Below are positions 46,301-55,099 of a stretch of 64,000 nt of DNA, piece after piece (position 1 is the stretch's first letter; each line of letters begins with the position of its first letter). The notes below the pieces were generated by a model. The model saw only the letters and a list, made by a program, of their open reading frames with translations. It had not been told where the DNA came from and searched no databases. The stretch comes from Agriotes lineatus (Eukaryota; Arthropoda; Insecta; Coleoptera; Elateridae). A program made the position numbers and the translations under genes. The stretch is from positions 1 through 64,000 of the forward strand of contig CALNHX010007390.1 in NCBI GenBank assembly GCA_940337035.1. The letters run 5' to 3'.

Positions 46301-47309
46301 CTCTATGGTCATTACAGCAAATTGCACATCCTGTTGTCGTAACTGCCATATTAAAATGTTTATTAGGCTTCTTCTTCACATCTTCTGTAGCAGTCGTTGG
46401 GTACAAGGCCTCCAACACCCCACAACGTTTGTTTAAAAATTCCGTAAATTGATCCCATGTAGGCAACGTGTTTGGGTCAACTAAATTTTGCCATTCTTTA
46501 CATGAAACATTGTCCAATTTTTCAACTATAATGAAAATAAGTAAAGCGTCCCAATTTTCAGTATTTACACCCAACGAGTTCAATCCCCTAATGCTCTTCG
46601 TTACTGTATCCGACATAAAACGCAACTTAGAAGAATCTTCCTTATTTAAATTTGGCAAAGCGAAAATGGCTCGCAAATGGCTTGTCACAATGAGATTCTT
46701 CATTTCATACCGTTTTTTCAACAATGACATGGCTATATCATAATTTGCATCACATATTTTTAACGATTGCACAACCTTACTGGCTTCCCCCTGTAAAGCA
46801 TTTTTTAAATAGTGTAGTTTCTGAGCCCTTGACAAGGAATTGTTATTATTAATAATGCCATCAAAATTGTCGTGAAATTCAGTCCAGTCTTCATAAGCCC
46901 CAGCAAAATGAGGCAATCCTAACGAGGGCAACTTAATACTTGCTTCAATGTGTGTCTCATTCATTGTGGAAATTCTAGCATCCATAGCGACAGGAGTGCT
47001 TGTTGCCCGCTGAACAGGTAATAAATCACGAGCCTTACAAATTAACTGATCAAAACTATTCTCAAAATCTATTAGCTCTTGTTCTAAGTTTTGCAAATCC
47101 CCGTCCTTTAACAAAATCTTAAGTCCCTTATACACAACCACAAATTCATTATGCCACCCTTCAGCCCTTTCTAATTTAAGTTTTAAGATATTTAATTGCG
47201 TTTCATTATACCCTTCTACAAAATCCTTAAAACGATTAAGCTGGCCAAACAAGCATTCTTTAGCAGTATTTAATTCCGCGATAGACCTACTATCACCTTT
47301 AGGAGCCAT
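43347..47309 (-). CDS. BEL/Pao polyprotein: gag, protease, RT, RNase H
   Basis: About 1320 codons from the ATG at 47309 (MAPKGDSRSIAEL); an upstream in-frame ATG at 47333 is less likely. A DUF1759-type gag region (LPHFAGAYEDWTEF, QGEASKVV) comes first. Cys/His knuckles follow (CAICCNDHRVQECP, CFRCLTAWHWKHRC, CSKCKGSHH; around codon 325-395), then a DUF1758-type aspartic protease with RALLDNGAQSNFLR (codon ~440; DNG where DSG/DTG is usual). RT has DIEKMYRQI and the catalytic YVDDFLGGGD (codon ~840). The Pao domain/RNase H region includes IHGFADASESAIGACIYF and LWSDSTITLAWI. The frame stops at 43347 because of a frameshift before the integrase. Confidence 0.93.
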   Translation of the reverse strand: MAPKGDSRSIAELNTAKECLFGQLNRFKDFVEGYNETQLNILKLKLERAEGWHNEFVVVYKGLKILLKDGDLQNLEQELIDFENSFDQLICKARDLLPVQRATSTPVAMDARISTMNETHIEASIKLPSLGLPHFAGAYEDWTEFHDNFDGIINNNNSLSRAQKLHYLKNALQGEASKVVQSLKICDANYDIAMSLLKKRYEMKNLIVTSHLRAIFALPNLNKEDSSKLRFMSDTVTKSIRGLNSLGVNTENWDALLIFIIVEKLDNVSCKEWQNLVDPNTLPTWDQFTEFLNKRCGVLEALYPTTATEDVKKKPNKHFNMAVTTTGCAICCNDHRVQECPTWSSLGLEARKDLIKKHKLCFRCLTAWHWKHRCRRDACSKCKGSHHVIIHQDKEQEGTTPNGADIERSVVTTAVKSRNHGALLSTACVFVQNELGERIRCRALLDNGAQSNFLRTEVCEKLNLKKRALNSTVCGISGAETAIRSQVDVTISSTCGKFALDINCLVTDKITDRIPLNSFSVEDILIPKHVQLADPDFNESNDIDLLLGVDIFWKILGDRKMDLGSMFLRQTRLGWILAGAMVPSPSTGNKTMVNLALQECLVKFWQVEQCIESEPLSREQRACEDHYVTNTSRDATGRFVVKIPLKAEPDALGESYHQAERRLLSLERRFRADSNYKVAYAEFMAEYLKLGHMDKVDEPPGDRYFMPHHGVIKEGSTSTRLRTVFDSSAKTTSGYSYNDLQLVGPVVQNDLFAILINFRKPKYAMTSDIEKMYRQILVHHQHRKFQSILWRWHESEDIQMYELSTVTYGTTSAPFLATRCIKQIALDVSESEPEVSHALSNCMYVDDFLGGGDTIEETNQLALRLRSILQEYGFPLRKWLSCDARVLEGIPSDDCAKSCLQIGERDATKTLGLVWNHQSDNLMYQIESPDGLQVISKRGLLSCISKIFDPLGLLAPSIILAKIMLQRLWQEHFKWDDPLPEGLHLKWMEFAKYLPHLNKIRVPRRVIAGHAAAIDIHGFADASESAIGACIYFISEDECGVPTVRLVCAKSRVAPLRSETIPRLELCAAALLTRLVHKVKGSLHLNIRKCVLWSDSTITLAWIKTEPYLLKQFVANRVAQIQNLNVSNDWRHVPSGDNPADLLSRGVRPDKLEDSELWWHGPSWLRMEEMDWPTQSISVDSKDMLEVRAARIVGTPVTKIEQNIFLNISRMENMLRAGALALRWFERWKSKSRIVASFTPSELENVLKRLILVEQSKYFKAEVQDLQKRGMVAKRSCLFRLRPFADSEGILRVGGRLKHAKMDYDSRHQIILPAGNELSP

Positions 47310-47749
47310 AATGATATAGGGATAAATAATCAATGGAATAGATTAAGAACAATATCACCTGACCTGACTTTGCACAGTGCTGCAACGGTAGAACCCAGTG
47401 ACGAACCGCTTATGTGTTGAGCTGTCCACGCCTCTGAATAAAAACGGCTGTTCCTCTTCTTTTATATGCAATCTCACGGCGGTAGCTTCGACGAAGGTCC
47501 CTCGATGATGGAGCCTTGACGATGACGTCCCCCAAGATGCAGTCCCCGACGAAGAAGTAGTTCTATGCCTCGAGTCCACCGTAATTAGCCGCAGCAACCA
47601 CGAGCTTAGGTTCCCTTTGAATGTTTATTTATGGCAACCCGAATTATTCACCAGAAAATGTTTGTCACCAACTACGAATGTATCTTCACAAAGTTACAAT
47701 GTTTATGCGACAAACACCAAATTATTTACTAGCAAATGTTTATCACTTT

Positions 47750-48165
47750 CATCTGCGAACATGTCTACATAAAATGCATTTATTACGCATCCGTCGCACT
47801 AAAGTTCATTTATTAAACAACCGGAAAGTTTATTACACACGTTAATCTGCGAACTTATCAACAGAAAATGCATTCATTATGCACCGTCTCGCTAAAGTTC
47901 ATTTATTAAACAACCGGAAAGTTTATTACAAACGTTAATCTGCGAACTTATCAACAGAAAATGCATTCGTTATGCACCGTCTCGCTAAAGTTCATGTATG
48001 AAACAACCGGAAAGTTTATTACAAACGTTAATCTGCGAACTTATCAACAGAAATTGCAGATATTATGCACCGTTACACTAAAGTTCGTTTATTAAACAAC
48101 CGGAGAGTTCATTACAAACATTAATCTGCGAACTTATCAACAGAAAATGCATTAATTTCCAATTT
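47750..48165 (-). repeat. 93-bp tandem repeat in the BEL 5' leader
   Basis: The unit starting TTAATCTGCGAACTTATCAA begins at 47842, 47935, 48028 and 48121, exactly 93 bp apart each time. A diverged partial unit lies upstream (about 47750-47841) and the last is cut short. It lies between the 5' LTR and the gag start, in the untranslated leader. Confidence 0.9.
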
Positions 48166-48473
48166 TATTCGCACTTCATTTATCATTATGCAAAGAACGA
48201 ATATCTGCCGAGTATAAAACAGATTATAAATGCATTTATTATTAACGTTATGCCCAAAAACCACACACGCGGTCAACAAATGTTATTTATTTGCACCATT
48301 CACGCGAACGTAGTTTATCGATTTCTCAGCCAGCAGCTGCAAGCCGACTACCCAAGCTCGTGACGTCACACGCGCATACCTGGCGTATTTTAGAATGCAA
48401 TGCGTTGGCGTGCCTCGTCACTTAGCACTGGTCACGGGTACTATCCGTTATCCGAGTCGAAAGGACCAAAAAA

Positions 48474-48691
48474 TGTTCACTAAAACACCATCGTTTAATA
48501 GAAACTTTATTAAACGTAACTACAACGTACTACATTAATGGCGTTCGCAAACTAAACTCTTCACCAAACCTGTCCCTCATGCGCCAAGAGTGGTTGGCTA
48601 CTGACCACGTTACGCTAGCGCATATAGCAGCACAGTTATGCACGGGAGGGGGTAACAGCGCTGTACACAGATTGCGTTTTTTTCAGGAACA
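48474..48691 (-). repeat. BEL 5' LTR with adjacent primer-binding site
   Basis: 218 bp, same as 41706-41923. Immediately inside it on the minus strand is TTTTTTGGTCCTTTCGACTC (48473-48454), whose TGGTCCTTTCGAC part is a candidate tRNA primer-binding site. Confidence 0.93.
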
Positions 48692-48696
48692 GTTAT

Positions 48697-49500
48697 CATT
48701 TTCATTTGCGTGGATTTCTTTTAAGATCCTTAAGTGTTCAATAATTGTAAAATGAAATCTTTCAACAATGGAGTTAGATTCATGATAGGCTACGGTTGTA
48801 AAATGAACGTTAATTTTATGTAATTTCAATATTTCCTTAACAGTTTCATTATTAAACTCTGTGCCTTTATCGACAACTAAGGTTTGAGGTACTCCAAAAG
48901 ATGCAAAATATTTTATTAAAGCATTATTAATATGAATAGCTGTTTTTCCTTGGATAAATAGAGCTTGTGCAAATTTTGAGAATGAGTCGACTAAAGTTAA
49001 GTAATTTCGGTTATCAAATGTAAAAACATCCATATGAACAATTTGAAATGGTTTAGTTGCTGTTTCTGTTAACATTAAGGGTACATAGGGTTTCTTTCTA
49101 GCATATTTTGCACGTTTACAAATGTCGCAAGAGTTAATATAATTTGAAACGGTGAGTTTCATGTTTTTCCAATAATAATTTCGTTTTAAGTATTCTAACG
49201 TTTCATTAATACCTCTGTGGTTCGCTTTTCCTTCATGATGGTTCTTAACTAATAAAATTTGTTCTTCTTGATCTGTAACAGTGTTGACTCGTTTAAGACA
49301 TCTAATTAATTTTGGTCCGCGTTCTGAGAACTGTTTCAAATAAACTTTACAAAAATCTTTATATAATGAGCCTTTATGAAAATATAAACAGTAAACCTTT
49401 TTCGGGTCAGTATTTTTCTTTAAAAGTTGAAAAATTAAATTTTCATTACTTAGTTCTAGAATTTTGATGGTTATTATTTTTGAATGTCATACGTTTCGCG
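48697..49500 (-). pseudogene. Gypsy integrase, N-terminal and core part, cut by BEL
   Basis: The minus strand shows a HHCC zinc-binding domain (HHEGKANHRGINETLEYLKR, then CDICKRAK). The integrase core follows with PFQIVHMDVF, LVVDKGTEFNN and SNSIVERFH, so the D-D-E residues are present in this half. The open frame runs 49339 to 48683, where the BEL LTR interrupts it. Upstream (49500-49340) the linker to RNase H is frameshifted. Confidence 0.85.
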
Positions 49501-49606
49501 TTTAATTTCTAATTTATGATATACGTTTAGGAATACTAAAATTTGGTTTGTTTTATTATTAATTATAAACGGTGCTGCGCGCGCTATTGCGCGGTCTATT
49601 CTATTC

Positions 49607-51475
49607 AATCTATCACCATTTTTAGGCTTATTACGCTGGGCTATTTCGTTCTGTTACACACCCCCCCTGTCTCCCCCTGCCGTCTACCTGACCAAAGAAG
49701 AAAGCCCTCGGTGCTCCGCCCCTTTCCAAGGGGGCCCTTGGGGCTCCAAGGGTTCCGCCCCTCTTCAAGGAGGCTCCGCCCCTCTCTAAGAGGCCCTCGC
49801 GGCTTGGCTCCTCTCCAATGGGGCCTTCGGGGCTCCACCCCTTTTCCAAGGGGGCTCCGGCCTTCTCCAAGGGGACTCTCGAGGCTCCGATCCTCTCCAA
49901 GGGGGCCCTCGGGGCTCCGACCCTCTGAAAGGGGGCTCTCGGGGCTCCTCCTCTCTCCAAGAGAACCCTCGGGGCTCCGCCCCTCTCCAAGGGGCCCTCA
50001 AGGCTTTGCCCTTCTCCAAGGAGGCCCTCGAGGCTCCGGCCCGGTCGCGAAATTGAAGCGACCGCGAAATGCATGCAAACGCAAATGGGGGACAATTTAT
50101 CACCATTTTTAGGCCTATTACGTTGGGCTATTCTATTCTGTTACACACCCCTTCCCTGCCTACCCCTGCCGTCCACCTGACCAAAAAAGGAAGCCCTCGG
50201 GGCTCCGCCCCTCTCCAAGGGTGCACCGACCCTCTCCAAGGAGGCCCTCGGAGATACGCCCCTCTCCAAGGGGTCTCACGAAGCTCCGACCTTCTTCAAG
50301 GGGGTCCTCGGGGCTCCGACCCTCTGAAAGGGGGCCCTCGGAGATACGCCCCTCTCCAAGGGGTCTCACGAAGCTCCGTCCCTCTTCAAGGGGCCCTCGG
50401 TGCTCCGCCCCTCTCCAAGGGGGCCCTTGGGGCTCCAGGGGTTCCGCCCCTCTTCAAGGAGGCCCTTGGGGCTTTGCCTTTCTCCAAGGGGGCCCTCGGG
50501 GCTCTGCCCCTCTCTAAGAGGTCCTCGCGGCTTGGCTCCTCTCCAATGGGGCCTTCGGGGCTCCTCCCCTTTCCAAGGGGGCCTTCGGGGCTCCGACCCT
50601 CTCCACGGGGGCCTTCGAGGCTCCGACCCTCTTCAAGGGGGCCCTCGGAGCTCCGACCCTCTGAAAGGGGGCCCTCGGAGATACGCCCCTCTCCAAGGGG
50701 TCTCACGAAGCTCCGTCCCTCTTCAAGGGGCCCTCGGTGCTCCGCCCCTCTCCAAGGGGGCCCTTGGGGCTTTAGGGGTTCCGCCCCTTTTCAAGGAGGC
50801 CCTTGGGGCTTTGCCTCTCTCCAAGGGGGCCCTCGGAGCTCTGCCCCTCTCTAAGAGGCCCTCGCGGCTTGGCTCCTCTCCAATGGGGCCTTCGGGGCTC
50901 CTCCCCTTTCCAAGGGGGCCTTCGGGGCTCCGACCCTCTCTACGGGGGCCCTCGAGGCTCCGACCCTCTTCAAGGGGGCCCTCGGAGATACGCCCCTCTC
51001 CAAGGGGTCTCACGAAGCTCCGTCTCTCTTCAAGGGGCCCTCGGTGCTCCGCCCCTCTCCAAGGGGGCCCTTGGGGCTCTAGGGGTACCGCCCCTCTTCA
51101 AGGAGGCCCTTGGGGCTTTGCCTCTCTCCAAGGGGGCCCTCGGGACTCTTCCCCTCTCTAAGAGGCCCTCGCGGATTCGCTCCTCTCCAATGGGGCCTTC
51201 GGGGCTCCTCCCCTTTCCAAGGGGGCTTTCGGGGCTCCGACCCTCCCCACGGGGGCCCTCGAGGCTCCGACCCTCTTCAAGGGGGCCCTCGGGGCTCCGA
51301 CCCTCTGAAAGGGGGCCCTCGGAGCTCCGCCTCTCTCCAAGGGGATCCTCGGGGCTCCGCCCCTATCCAAGGGGCCCTCAAGGCTTCGCCCTTTTTTAAG
51401 GAGGCCCTCGAGGCTCCGCCTCGATCGCGAAATTGAGGCGACCGCGAAATGCATGCAAACGCAAATGGGGGACAT
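49607..51475. repeat. GC-rich 30-bp minisatellite in two blocks
   Basis: A very GC-rich tract in an AT-rich genome, built of a ~30-bp unit (CTCTCCAAGGGGGCCCTCGG plus GGCTCCGACC-like remainder), dozens of diverged copies. Two blocks (49607-50096 and 50097-51475) each open with TATCACCATTTTTAGGC and close with GAAGCGACCGCG-type sequence, ATGCATGCAAACGCAAATGG and GGGACA. A higher-order period shows in the TCTAAGAG variant at 50513, 50850 and 51157 (337 and 307 bp apart). Because 30 is a multiple of 3, long frames stay open on both strands (RPSPRGPSGL-type); I do not regard them as genes. It lies between the RNase H and integrase parts of the provirus. Confidence 0.9.
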
Positions 51476-51653
51476 GGCGTCTGCAATTGTCGTGACGGAC
51501 ACACACGTTTGGATCGTTCTCCTTTATTTATATGATTTCGTCATAAATTTTGATTCCATCATTTGTAGTTTCATTAAAATTTGAATGCTATGTAAACGTA
51601 TCAGAATTATTGTCGATTCCGTCAGGGGGTTGTATTTGTATATCCGAGATTAT

Positions 51654-52897
51654 TTAGATTTTTGGGTTTTTATGTATATTAGTCGAAGTTTGGGGTTCGT
51701 CATCTATCATATCTTGAGTATAATCTTGTAGAAATTCGGAAACATCTCTATTTAATTTATCAGGTGTTAAATTTTGCATATAGTACTCGAGAAAGTCTGA
51801 AATATATGTATTTACTTCGCCGGGATTATTAACTAGGGATTCGTTTTCTAAAGCGTTAATACTCATTCGTGAAAGACAATCTGCAATTTTATTAAGTGTA
51901 CCTTTTTTATAGTAAATTTCATAATCGTACTCTTCTAATTTAAGTCGCCATCTTACTAATTTCGAATTTGGTTGATTCAAACTAAACAACCACTGCAATG
52001 GTCTGTGGTCTGTTTAAATCGTGAACTTTCGTCCGTACAAATATGACCTAAAATGCTTACAAGCCCATACTATGGCAAGAAGTTCTTTTTCAATGGTTGA
52101 ACATTTTGTTTCGGATTCATTTAGCGTTCGGAAAGCATATGCTATTGGTTTGTCTTTCGGAATTTGTCCTTAAGAAAGAACTGCCCCAATTGCAAAATTA
52201 CTTGCATCCGTGGTCAGAATGAAAGGTTTAGATAAATCTGGGTATTGCAAAATAGGGTCATTAATTAAAATTTTGGTACAAGTCCTAAAGCATTCGACGA
52301 ATTCTTTGTCGTGAATAATTTTACTATTTTTCTTTAAACATTTCGTCATTGGTTTCGTAATTTTGGAAAAGTCCTTAATAAAGCGTCTGTAGTATCCTAA
52401 ATGTCCAAGAAAGCTTTTTATTTCTTTCTGTGTTTCAGGAATAGGAAATTTTTTTATAGCTGCTATTTTGTCAGGGTTTGGTTTTACTTCTTCAGGGGTT
52501 ATGATATGTTCTAAATACTGTACTGATTTTTGTAAAAATTCGGATTTATCAAGTTGAACTTTGAGATTATTTTTTCTTAGTCTATAAAATACCGATTTAA
52601 GTCGTTCTAAGTGCTCTTGAAGAGATAAACTGAAAATAATAATTTCATCTAAATAAACAAGACAACATGTATCTTGCAATCCTCTTAATACATTGTCCAT
52701 GACACGTTGAAAACTGGAGGGTAGGCGTTTTTCAAACCCATAGCCATTCTTTTAAACTGGTAATGTCCACCATCAGTAGTAAATGCTGTTTTTCGAATAT
52801 CATCTGGATCTACTTCAATTTGGTAATAACCACTGGCCAAATCAAGAGTAGTAAAATAATTAGCTCTGCCTAATTTATCGAGAATGTCCGTAAGATT
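51654..52897 (-). pseudogene. Gypsy reverse transcriptase and RNase H, broken
   Basis: The minus strand begins abruptly within RT at LTDILDKLGRANYFTTLDLA (about 52897). After a frameshift near 52720 it continues as MDNVLRGLQDTCCLVYLDE. The catalytic YxDD reads YLDE, a loss of the second Asp. Connection blocks PEEVKPNPDKIAAIKKF and FLGHLGYYRRFIKDF, then FILTTDASNFAIGAVLS start RNase H. One in-frame stop follows at about 52170 and another near 52016, before TDHRPLQWLF. The frame ends at 51654. The RT N-terminus, protease and gag are deleted on the 5' side. Confidence 0.88.
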
Positions 52898-53187
52898 CTC
52901 TTAACTAGTCTGGCGTTGGCGATGCTGTCCGTCACCAGGTTGTTTTCTTAATCCTACGGCTGGTTTCAGCGATGTAGTCCTCCACCAGATGTTCTTAACT
53001 AAGACTGGTGTTGGCGATGCTGTCCTCCGCCAGGTTGCTTTCTGTGCGAATTCCGTCTTCGTTGCACTGACTTTGCTGGAGCTGAACAACACTTCCGATA
53101 TACACTCGAATATTGTTCAACACCGAACTTTTATCCGATCAATCGTTAAAACGAAAATCGATGCTCGATGCAGCGATTTCGGATATA
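52898..53187 (-). other. Gypsy provirus leader with ~43-bp direct repeat
   Basis: Between primer site and truncated RT. GGCGATGCTGTCC with CACCAGGTTG context at about 52898-52943 is repeated at about 52995-53037 (GTTGGCGATGCTGTCC, CGCCAGGTTG). The junction to RT at about 52897 marks a large internal deletion. Confidence 0.6.
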
Positions 53188-53202
53188 CTACCGACTGCGC
53201 CA
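53188..53202 (-). promoter_or_regulatory. primer-binding site of the Gypsy provirus (tRNA-Ser type)
   Basis: Minus strand TGGCGCAGTCGGTAG directly follows the LTR end AAATT. As I recall, this is the primer site used by several insect errantiviruses (tRNA-Ser). Confidence 0.8.
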
Positions 53203-53400
53203 AATTTGGTCCGGGCCAACAAAAATTCGTTTTTAAAAAGTAAAACTACTACAGAAATCGCACATGGACTTTATTGCAAGCAGCGAGCGTACAAAAAGAC
53301 AAGATACCTAGCTAAAACGGATGTATTTATAATCTTTAAGTGCTGATATCGCGCGGACGTGCCTTATCTTACGGTAGTCAGCAGGTTGGTAATTGTAACT
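53203..53400 (-). repeat. 5' LTR of the Gypsy provirus
   Basis: About 198 bp. Minus strand starts AGTTACAATTACC and ends GGCCCGGACCAAATT. It contains TTATAAATA (about 53324-53332) as a TATA-like box and AATAAA (53270-53275) as a polyadenylation signal. The latter lies in the 53-bp segment absent from the other LTR. Confidence 0.88.
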
Positions 53401-53404
53401 GGCA

Positions 53405-54147
53405 AATAAATGATACAACATTAACAGTAGTATGAGCAATTCGCATTACCAAAATGATACTCGGTACCCTATAATGAGGTCACGATATTTTCAAATAGCC
53501 GGTAAAAGCGCATAACAACAAAGCGTTACTTACTAAAGGTTACATTTAACCCAAAACCCACAAATTAAAAACAGTCTCACGATCACATCATATTATTAAT
53601 AATCAAATAGGTCTTACAGACTCCAAGTATTTGGTTTGCATAAGGCCCGTAATACACCCCGGAATACGGTTAGTAATTAATTAAAACCATAATCATTTTG
53701 GGTAATAGCTATTTAAGTCACAAGGAATGTAAGGACCTATTAACATTTGAGGTAGGCAAGTACAAGCCAAGACGAAGTCGCGGCTTGTTGCCTGCCGAAA
53801 ATGTTAATAGGCGATACATTCCGAGTTATCTTATTAGATTTTTCCCGCTGCTTATCAAAATTTTCCTAGATTTTTGAAAAAAATCGTTTGGTTTGTCACC
53901 TGTCACCAGGATTAATTTTCGTGAGTCGTGTTACCTATGAGTGTCACATGCCACATAAACACTTGCAATTTAGAAACAAAACGTCTAAATCTGCATCTTG
54001 CTTTGCTAATTTTATTATCCTAGGAACTTAATAATAGTATTAAGTTCCGTTGTCAAGAAAAAGCAGCAAACAAATATAATCACCGACTTACACGTTTTGT
54101 TACTAAGGCTGTATCACTGACTTACATGATCAGCAGCGGGAAAAGAT
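53405..54147. other. spacer with two hairpin structures
   Basis: 53727-53811 is an imperfect palindrome: GGAATGTA, CCTATTAACATTT and CAAGCC on the left pair with matching right arms around GACGAAGTC. TTTTCCCGCTGCT near 53836 and AGCAGCGGGAAAA at 54132-54144 form a further inverted pair ~280 bp apart. No coding sequence. Confidence 0.5.
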
Positions 54148-54498
54148 AATTATATACGCAATATCTTCCAAATAGGGGAATAATTAAGTTTCTTCATTCA
54201 ACTAAACTAATCAGTGATAAACATAAATTAAAACCCCAAATATTGAATTTGAAAAGTAATTATGGAATTTCTTCACAAAATCCAGAAATAAAATAAAAGT
54301 CATGGGCACGATACGTGAGGCCCATTCATTGCCGATATATCTTTTACAGATTGTTCTAAGTACGTTAATACGGACGTGAATAATTCGGAATAATTACCCT
54401 ACCTAGGTAAGTTACTAAGATATACTGAATACGAAGTAAATATGGTACTTGACGGGAAGATTAACATTATCACAAACCACTACCAAGTCACAAAGCGG
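54148..54498 (+). repeat. left copy of ~330-bp direct repeat flanking the RTE element
   Basis: Matches 56940-57256 at roughly 93% (about 23 mismatches over ~316 aligned bases by hand), plus one 34-bp indel. It starts at AATTAT.TACGCAATATCTTCC and ends at AAGTCACAAAGCGG. Its right edge is the first base before RTE sequence. Confidence 0.9.
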
Positions 54499-55099
54499 GG
54501 ATCACTCAAAAGCTGATTCGATTAACTAAAATTACATTAGAAGACTCGAAATGCAAAGTCCAAGTGCAAGGTTCATTATCAGAGCTATTCACAATAAAAA
54601 CGGGTTTAAGACAAGGCGACTGCTTATCTACCTTACTGTTTAATTTGGTACTGGAAACAGTAATACGTGATCTCCCCAACAAGGGAAAAGGAACAATCCT
54701 CAATAAATTAAAACAACTACTAGCCTTTGCTGACGATATAGATGTGGTAGGGGAAATATATTATCAGTAAAGGAAGGTTTCTTGAAACTGGAAGAAACGG
54801 CAAGACAAATGGGACTTAGAGTTAATGAGGAAAAACCAAAGTTCCTGAAAATAATAAAAGGCGCTAGAGGAAGAATCCGACAAAATATAACACTAGAAGA
54901 CTTCAATTTTGAATCGGTGCACTCCTTCAAACATTTGGGATCTGTGATAAATGAGAGTAATGACATAGAAGAGGAAATACGAACACGGATGCTGCAGGGC
55001 AATAAATGTTATTTCGCCATGAAACATATATCGGACGACGAAATAAAAGACGTATTAGAAGGGGAAAGCATAGTAGCAGCAATAAAGACAGCCAGAATT
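54499..55099 (+). pseudogene. RTE reverse transcriptase, truncated and frameshifted
   Basis: Plus strand blocks in order: KLIRLTKITLEDSKCKVQVQ, FTIKTGLRQGDCLS, LLFNLVLETVIRDL and LLAFADDIDVVG with the catalytic FADD. After a frame change near 54770 come TARQMGLRVNEEKPKFL and FESVHSFKHLGSVINE. These match the RTE RT palm and the following 'FKYLGS.I' block. The conserved 'LYKTLIRPVLLYG.E.W' section is deleted, joining KCYFAMKHIS to DDEIKDVLEGESIVAAIKTA. Confidence 0.87.
55090..55099 (+). repeat. target duplication AGCCAGAATT, copy 1 of 3
   Basis: The same 10-mer AGCCAGAATT recurs at 56411-56420 and 56686-56695, at the edges of the two TIR elements. Confidence 0.88.

Larger units (their letters stand above)
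41706..48691 (-). mobile_element. BEL/Pao LTR retrotransposon, recent insertion
   Basis: A 6986-bp element with LTRs at 41706-41923 and 48474-48691, both 218 bp, TG...CA, and with no difference that I can see. The 5-mer GTTAT lies on both sides (41701-41705 and 48692-48696). The internal region encodes a gag-protease-RT-RNase H-integrase polyprotein on the minus strand. It is inserted in the integrase of the Gypsy provirus. Identical LTRs mean a recent insertion, although one frameshift interrupts the polyprotein. Confidence 0.95.
39440..53404 (-). mobile_element. Ty3/Gypsy (errantivirus-like) provirus remnant with nested insertions
   Basis: Two LTRs (39444-39588 and 53203-53400) bracket a minus-strand provirus with the 4-mer GGCA on both outer sides (39440-39443 and 53401-53404). 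Order on the minus strand: 5' LTR, primer site, leader, damaged RT and RNase H, a GC-rich minisatellite, integrase (cut by a BEL element), env, 3' LTR. Gag, protease and the start of RT are deleted. An AGTTA-type LTR start, a tRNA-Ser-like primer site and env are typical of insect errantiviruses. Many stops and frameshifts show that it is defunct. Confidence 0.88.

Noticed and set aside
43408..46743. Plus-strand open frames of up to 291 codons opposite the BEL polyprotein.
   Set aside because: They are antisense shadows of a clear minus-strand polyprotein and have no recognisable motif.
49543..51502. Many long open frames on both strands (proline/arginine/glycine-rich, RPSPRGPSGL-like).
   Set aside because: They arise because the repeat unit is 30 bp, a multiple of three, in GC-rich sequence with few stops. 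Frames stay open on several frames of both strands at once and have no domain.
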